From: Clostridia bacterium
GTDB taxonomy: Bacteria > Bacillota_A > Clostridia > Christensenellales > CAG-138
Assembly (NCBI GenBank): GCA_017459315.1
Contig: JAFUDD010000251.1
Span: 1 to 5,004 of the forward strand
DNA: 5,004 bases
Reading direction: 5' to 3'
The translations under genes were made by a program, and so were the position numbers. This document shows positions 1-5,004 of the stretch, one piece after another. The notes below the pieces were generated by a model that was not told where the DNA came from, made no database searches, and was given only the letters and a program-made list of their open reading frames with translations. Position 1 is the stretch's first letter, and each line of letters opens with the position of its first letter.

Positions 1-11
1 GCCAAATCAAT

Positions 12-40
12 ATTTTAACAGTCTGTAACGTTTTTGTCAA
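12..40 (-). promoter_or_regulatory. Strong sigma-A (sigma-70 type) promoter reading leftward out of the window
   Basis: On the minus strand the -35 box is a perfect TTGACA (40-35), followed by a 17-bp spacer and the -10 box TAAAAT (17-12), one base from consensus. The spacer ends in TGT (20-18), giving the extended -10 TGn element. Transcription would start near positions 7-3, so the gene it drives lies beyond position 1. The AT-rich character contrasts with the GC-rich genes around it. In Firmicutes the str ribosomal-protein operon or an L7Ae-like gene often follows rpoC, so the target may be such a gene, but this is inference only. Confidence 0.85.
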
Positions 41-70
41 TCGAAATTTCCCTGTTTTCGGGGATTTTAC

Positions 71-84
71 CGGGCTTATGCCCG
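71..84 (-). other. Small GC hairpin after the last gene; weak terminator candidate
   Basis: CGGGC-ATAA-GCCCG forms a 5-bp stem with a 4-nt loop starting 7 nt past the TGA. It is followed by GTAAAATC rather than a run of T, so it is not a canonical Rho-independent terminator. A second, weaker pairing (TCCC with GGGA, about 50-64) also lacks a T tract. It may help end or stabilise the rpoBC transcript, but this is uncertain. Confidence 0.3.
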
Positions 85-90
85 CGCGCG

Positions 91-939
91 TCAAGCTTCG
101 AGCGGCGCAAACGGATCGTCGTCCGCCGCTGCGTCCGCCTCGGTCGTTTCCGCCGTTTTCTCCGGCTCGGCTTCGTCCGCCGCTTCGTCCGGGTCAAAGG
201 CCCGAAGAGCCTTGCTCGGCGCGGTGCCGAGGCCGCAGGCGATGCGCTTTTTTGTGAACACATACGCGCCGTCCGGCTTTTCGGCCAGCGGGAACCAGCC
301 CTTTTCGACAAGCGCCTGCACGGTCGGATGCTCGTTCGGATTCAGATACGTCAGCGCGGCAAAGCGCGGGCGCAGGACGTTTCGGAGCACCTTGCCCGCA
401 AGGAAACCGACGTCCGCCGCCAACAGCACAAGCAGCAGCGGCGCCCACATGCCGGGGGCCTTCACCCGCTGCATGATATGCGGATCGGCAAGGCACACGA
501 CCACGGGCGCGGTGCAAAGCAGCGTCAGCAGCGTCGGCAGGTAGCCGAGCGTGAGGATCCTCAGCCGGCACTTTTGGCAGCAGGCGAACTGCACCGGCAG
601 CAGAAAGCCGGGCGTTTTCCTGCGCAGCAGTGACGGCGACTGCAGTTCCTTCGGCTCCTCGTGGCCGTAATCGGCGACGGCGAACGCGCTTGCTTCGCCC
701 TTCTGCTCGGTGCGGCAGAGCGTGCACGTTTCGCTTTCGAACAGCGGCGCGACGCCCTCCGGGGGCAAAAGCGACTCGAACAGCGCGGTATAGCCCGCCA
801 CGGTGTCGCTTGCGTCGGCGCCGTCCTTCTGCGCCTGCTTCACGGGGCAATCCTCGCACGAACGGAGATGCAATACCGCACACGCCCTGCTGTTGTACAG
901 GGCGCACGCGGTATCAAACGGTTTTCGGGTGTCTGCCAT
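91..939 (-). CDS. Unrecognised cysteine-rich protein with two predicted membrane segments, downstream of rpoC
   Basis: I do not recognise this 282-residue protein. The N-terminus carries Cys12, Cys20, Cys28 and Cys31 (spacing 7, 7, 2; motif CEDCP), which looks like a metal-binding cluster. A second set, Cys72-x2-Cys75 (CTLC) and Cys121-x2-Cys124 (CQKC), could form a zinc-ribbon pair just before the membrane part. Two hydrophobic stretches, residues 127-150 and 164-184, are likely transmembrane helices joined by a short loop. Basic residues before the first and after the second (KCRLR, RNVLRPR) suggest both ends are cytoplasmic. Residues 246-282 are an Ala/Glu/Asp-rich, probably disordered tail. 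The ATG lies 3 nt after the rpoC TAA with only a weak GAAAAG upstream, which points to translational coupling with rpoC. It ends with TGA at 93-91. Reality as a gene is supported by the coherent layout, sharing of the operon strand and lack of any better frame. No function can be assigned. Confidence 0.82.
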   Translation of the reverse strand: MADTRKPFDTACALYNSRACAVLHLRSCEDCPVKQAQKDGADASDTVAGYTALFESLLPPEGVAPLFESETCTLCRTEQKGEASAFAVADYGHEEPKELQSPSLLRRKTPGFLLPVQFACCQKCRLRILTLGYLPTLLTLLCTAPVVVCLADPHIMQRVKAPGMWAPLLLVLLAADVGFLAGKVLRNVLRPRFAALTYLNPNEHPTVQALVEKGWFPLAEKPDGAYVFTKKRIACGLGTAPSKALRAFDPDEAADEAEPEKTAETTEADAAADDDPFAPLEA

Positions 940-942
940 CGT

Positions 943-4521
<3,579 letters not shown>

Positions 4522-4545
4522 CTATGCCATGTCTCCTTCCGCACA
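4522..4545 (-). promoter_or_regulatory. rpoB-rpoC gap with the rpoC ribosome binding site and a two-codon start-stop element
   Basis: The gap on the sense strand contains GGAAGGAG (4540-4533), a strong Shine-Dalgarno sequence. It is 11 nt from the rpoC ATG, slightly long, and only 2 nt from an earlier ATG at 4530-4528. That earlier ATG opens ATG GCA TAG, which lies in frame with and abuts the rpoC start. The 2-nt spacing makes initiation there unlikely, and [17 protein letters not shown] fits the normal β' start, so 4521 is kept as the start. The short gap without terminator or promoter supports a shared rpoB-rpoC transcript. Confidence 0.8.
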
Positions 4546-5004
4546 TTATTCCATGGGGTCGTCGTCGGAGCCGAAATCGAAATCGTCGTCTCCGAAGCCG
4601 AGATCGTCCTCCTCCAGGAGGTCGTCCGCGCCCGGCTCTTCCCCGTTCTCCGCATCGTCGAAATCGTCGCCGAAGTCGTCGAAGTCGTCGTCGCCCTCGT
4701 CGTCGTAGGAATCGTCGTCCTCGCTGTAATTGTTCGGAACGTCCTCGATTCCGTCGATCTTGATATTGTCGGTGAAGCGGGTCTCTTCGTCGTCGTCCTC
4801 GCCGAGCTCGATCTCCTCATGCGCTTCGTTCAGCACGCGAATGTCGAGGCCGAGCGACTGCAGCTCCTTCACGAGCACCTTGAACGATTCCGGCACGCCG
4901 GACGGCTTCACGTTCTCGCCCTTTACGATGCTCTCATACGTCTTGACACGGCCGACCACGTCGTCCGACTTGACGGTGAGGATCTCCTGCAGCACATGGC
5001 TGGC
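4546..5004 (-). CDS. rpoB: RNA polymerase β subunit, C-terminal end (partial)
   Basis: This is the last 152 codons of the β subunit of DNA-directed RNA polymerase. The gene runs off the right edge of the window, so its start is not seen, and it ends with TAA at 4548-4546. Residues 1-60 of the visible part ([19 protein letters not shown], then [18 protein letters not shown]) are the strongly conserved C-terminal β domain (Rpb2 domain 7 family), which in known structures packs against the β' N-terminus and the clamp base. From about residue 68 to the end the protein is a low-complexity acidic tail: roughly half of the last 85 residues are Asp or Glu and only two are basic. Acidic tails at this place are known in Firmicutes β, but this one is long. 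rpoC follows after 24 nt, the usual rpoBC order, so the two are surely co-transcribed. Identification is from remembered family sequence. Confidence 0.97.
   Translation of the reverse strand, partial: ASHVLQEILTVKSDDVVGRVKTYESIVKGENVKPSGVPESFKVLVKELQSLGLDIRVLNEAHEEIELGEDDDEETRFTDNIKIDGIEDVPNNYSEDDDSYDDEGDDDFDDFGDDFDDAENGEEPGADDLLEEDDLGFGDDDFDFGSDDDPME
4558..4722 (-). repeat. Imperfect GAC/GAT trinucleotide tracts encoding the acidic RpoB tail
   Basis: Two runs dominated by GAC, GAT and TTC codons (4722-4654 and 4626-4558) encode repeated Asp-Asp-Phe and Asp-Asp-Glu units, such as [12 protein letters not shown]. On the plus strand they appear as tcg/gtc repeats. The tracts are imperfect and stay in frame. 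They could vary in length between strains by slippage, which is inference. Confidence 0.7.

Noticed and set aside
71..84. Rho-independent terminator called with confidence
   Set aside because: The stem is only 5 bp and no T tract follows on the minus strand. It is kept only as a weak hairpin.
4558..4722. CRISPR-like or tandem regulatory repeat
   Set aside because: The repetition is trinucleotide, in frame with rpoB, and has no spacer structure. It encodes the acidic tail.

Overview
The window is GC-rich bacterial DNA whose supported genes all lie on the minus strand. It covers the end of the RNA polymerase operon: the 3' end of rpoB, a full-span rpoC, and a small unrecognised gene after it. 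RpoC closely matches low-GC-branch (Firmicutes/Clostridia) β' from memory. Its total span is about 1192 codons, it has no large trigger-loop insertion of the proteobacterial kind, and its wording (for example [18 protein letters not shown]) is typical of that group. The GC-rich codon use and the very acidic RpoB tail would suit an Oscillospirales-like clostridium. That placement is inference of moderate strength, not a database result.

Layout from right to left, in the direction of transcription. Positions 5004-4546 hold the last 152 codons of rpoB, cut by the window edge, ending in a long Asp/Glu tail. A 24-nt gap carries the rpoC ribosome binding site. Positions 4521-943 hold rpoC, which is intact in frame from start to TAA except for one internal TAG at 3495-3493. 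That codon replaces a conserved serine directly after the KRVDYSGR motif (switch 2). Three bases after the rpoC stop comes a 282-codon gene (939-91) for a cysteine-rich protein with two predicted membrane segments and an acidic tail, which I do not recognise. Positions 90-1 are non-coding: a small hairpin and then a near-perfect sigma-A promoter (TTGACA, 17-bp spacer, extended TAAAAT) pointing left out of the window, so a new transcription unit begins just beyond position 1.

RpoB (β) and RpoC (β') together form the catalytic core of RNA polymerase and are made from one mRNA. The third gene has almost no gap to rpoC and no promoter of its own that I can see, so it is probably co-transcribed and translationally coupled.

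The main oddity is the amber codon in rpoC. The gene is essential, so a real uncorrected nonsense codon should be lethal. A sequence or assembly error is the simplest explanation. Amber suppression, reassignment of TAG, or a split β' are the more exciting but less likely ones. The TTA leucine codon is also unevenly spread on the two sides of this TAG.
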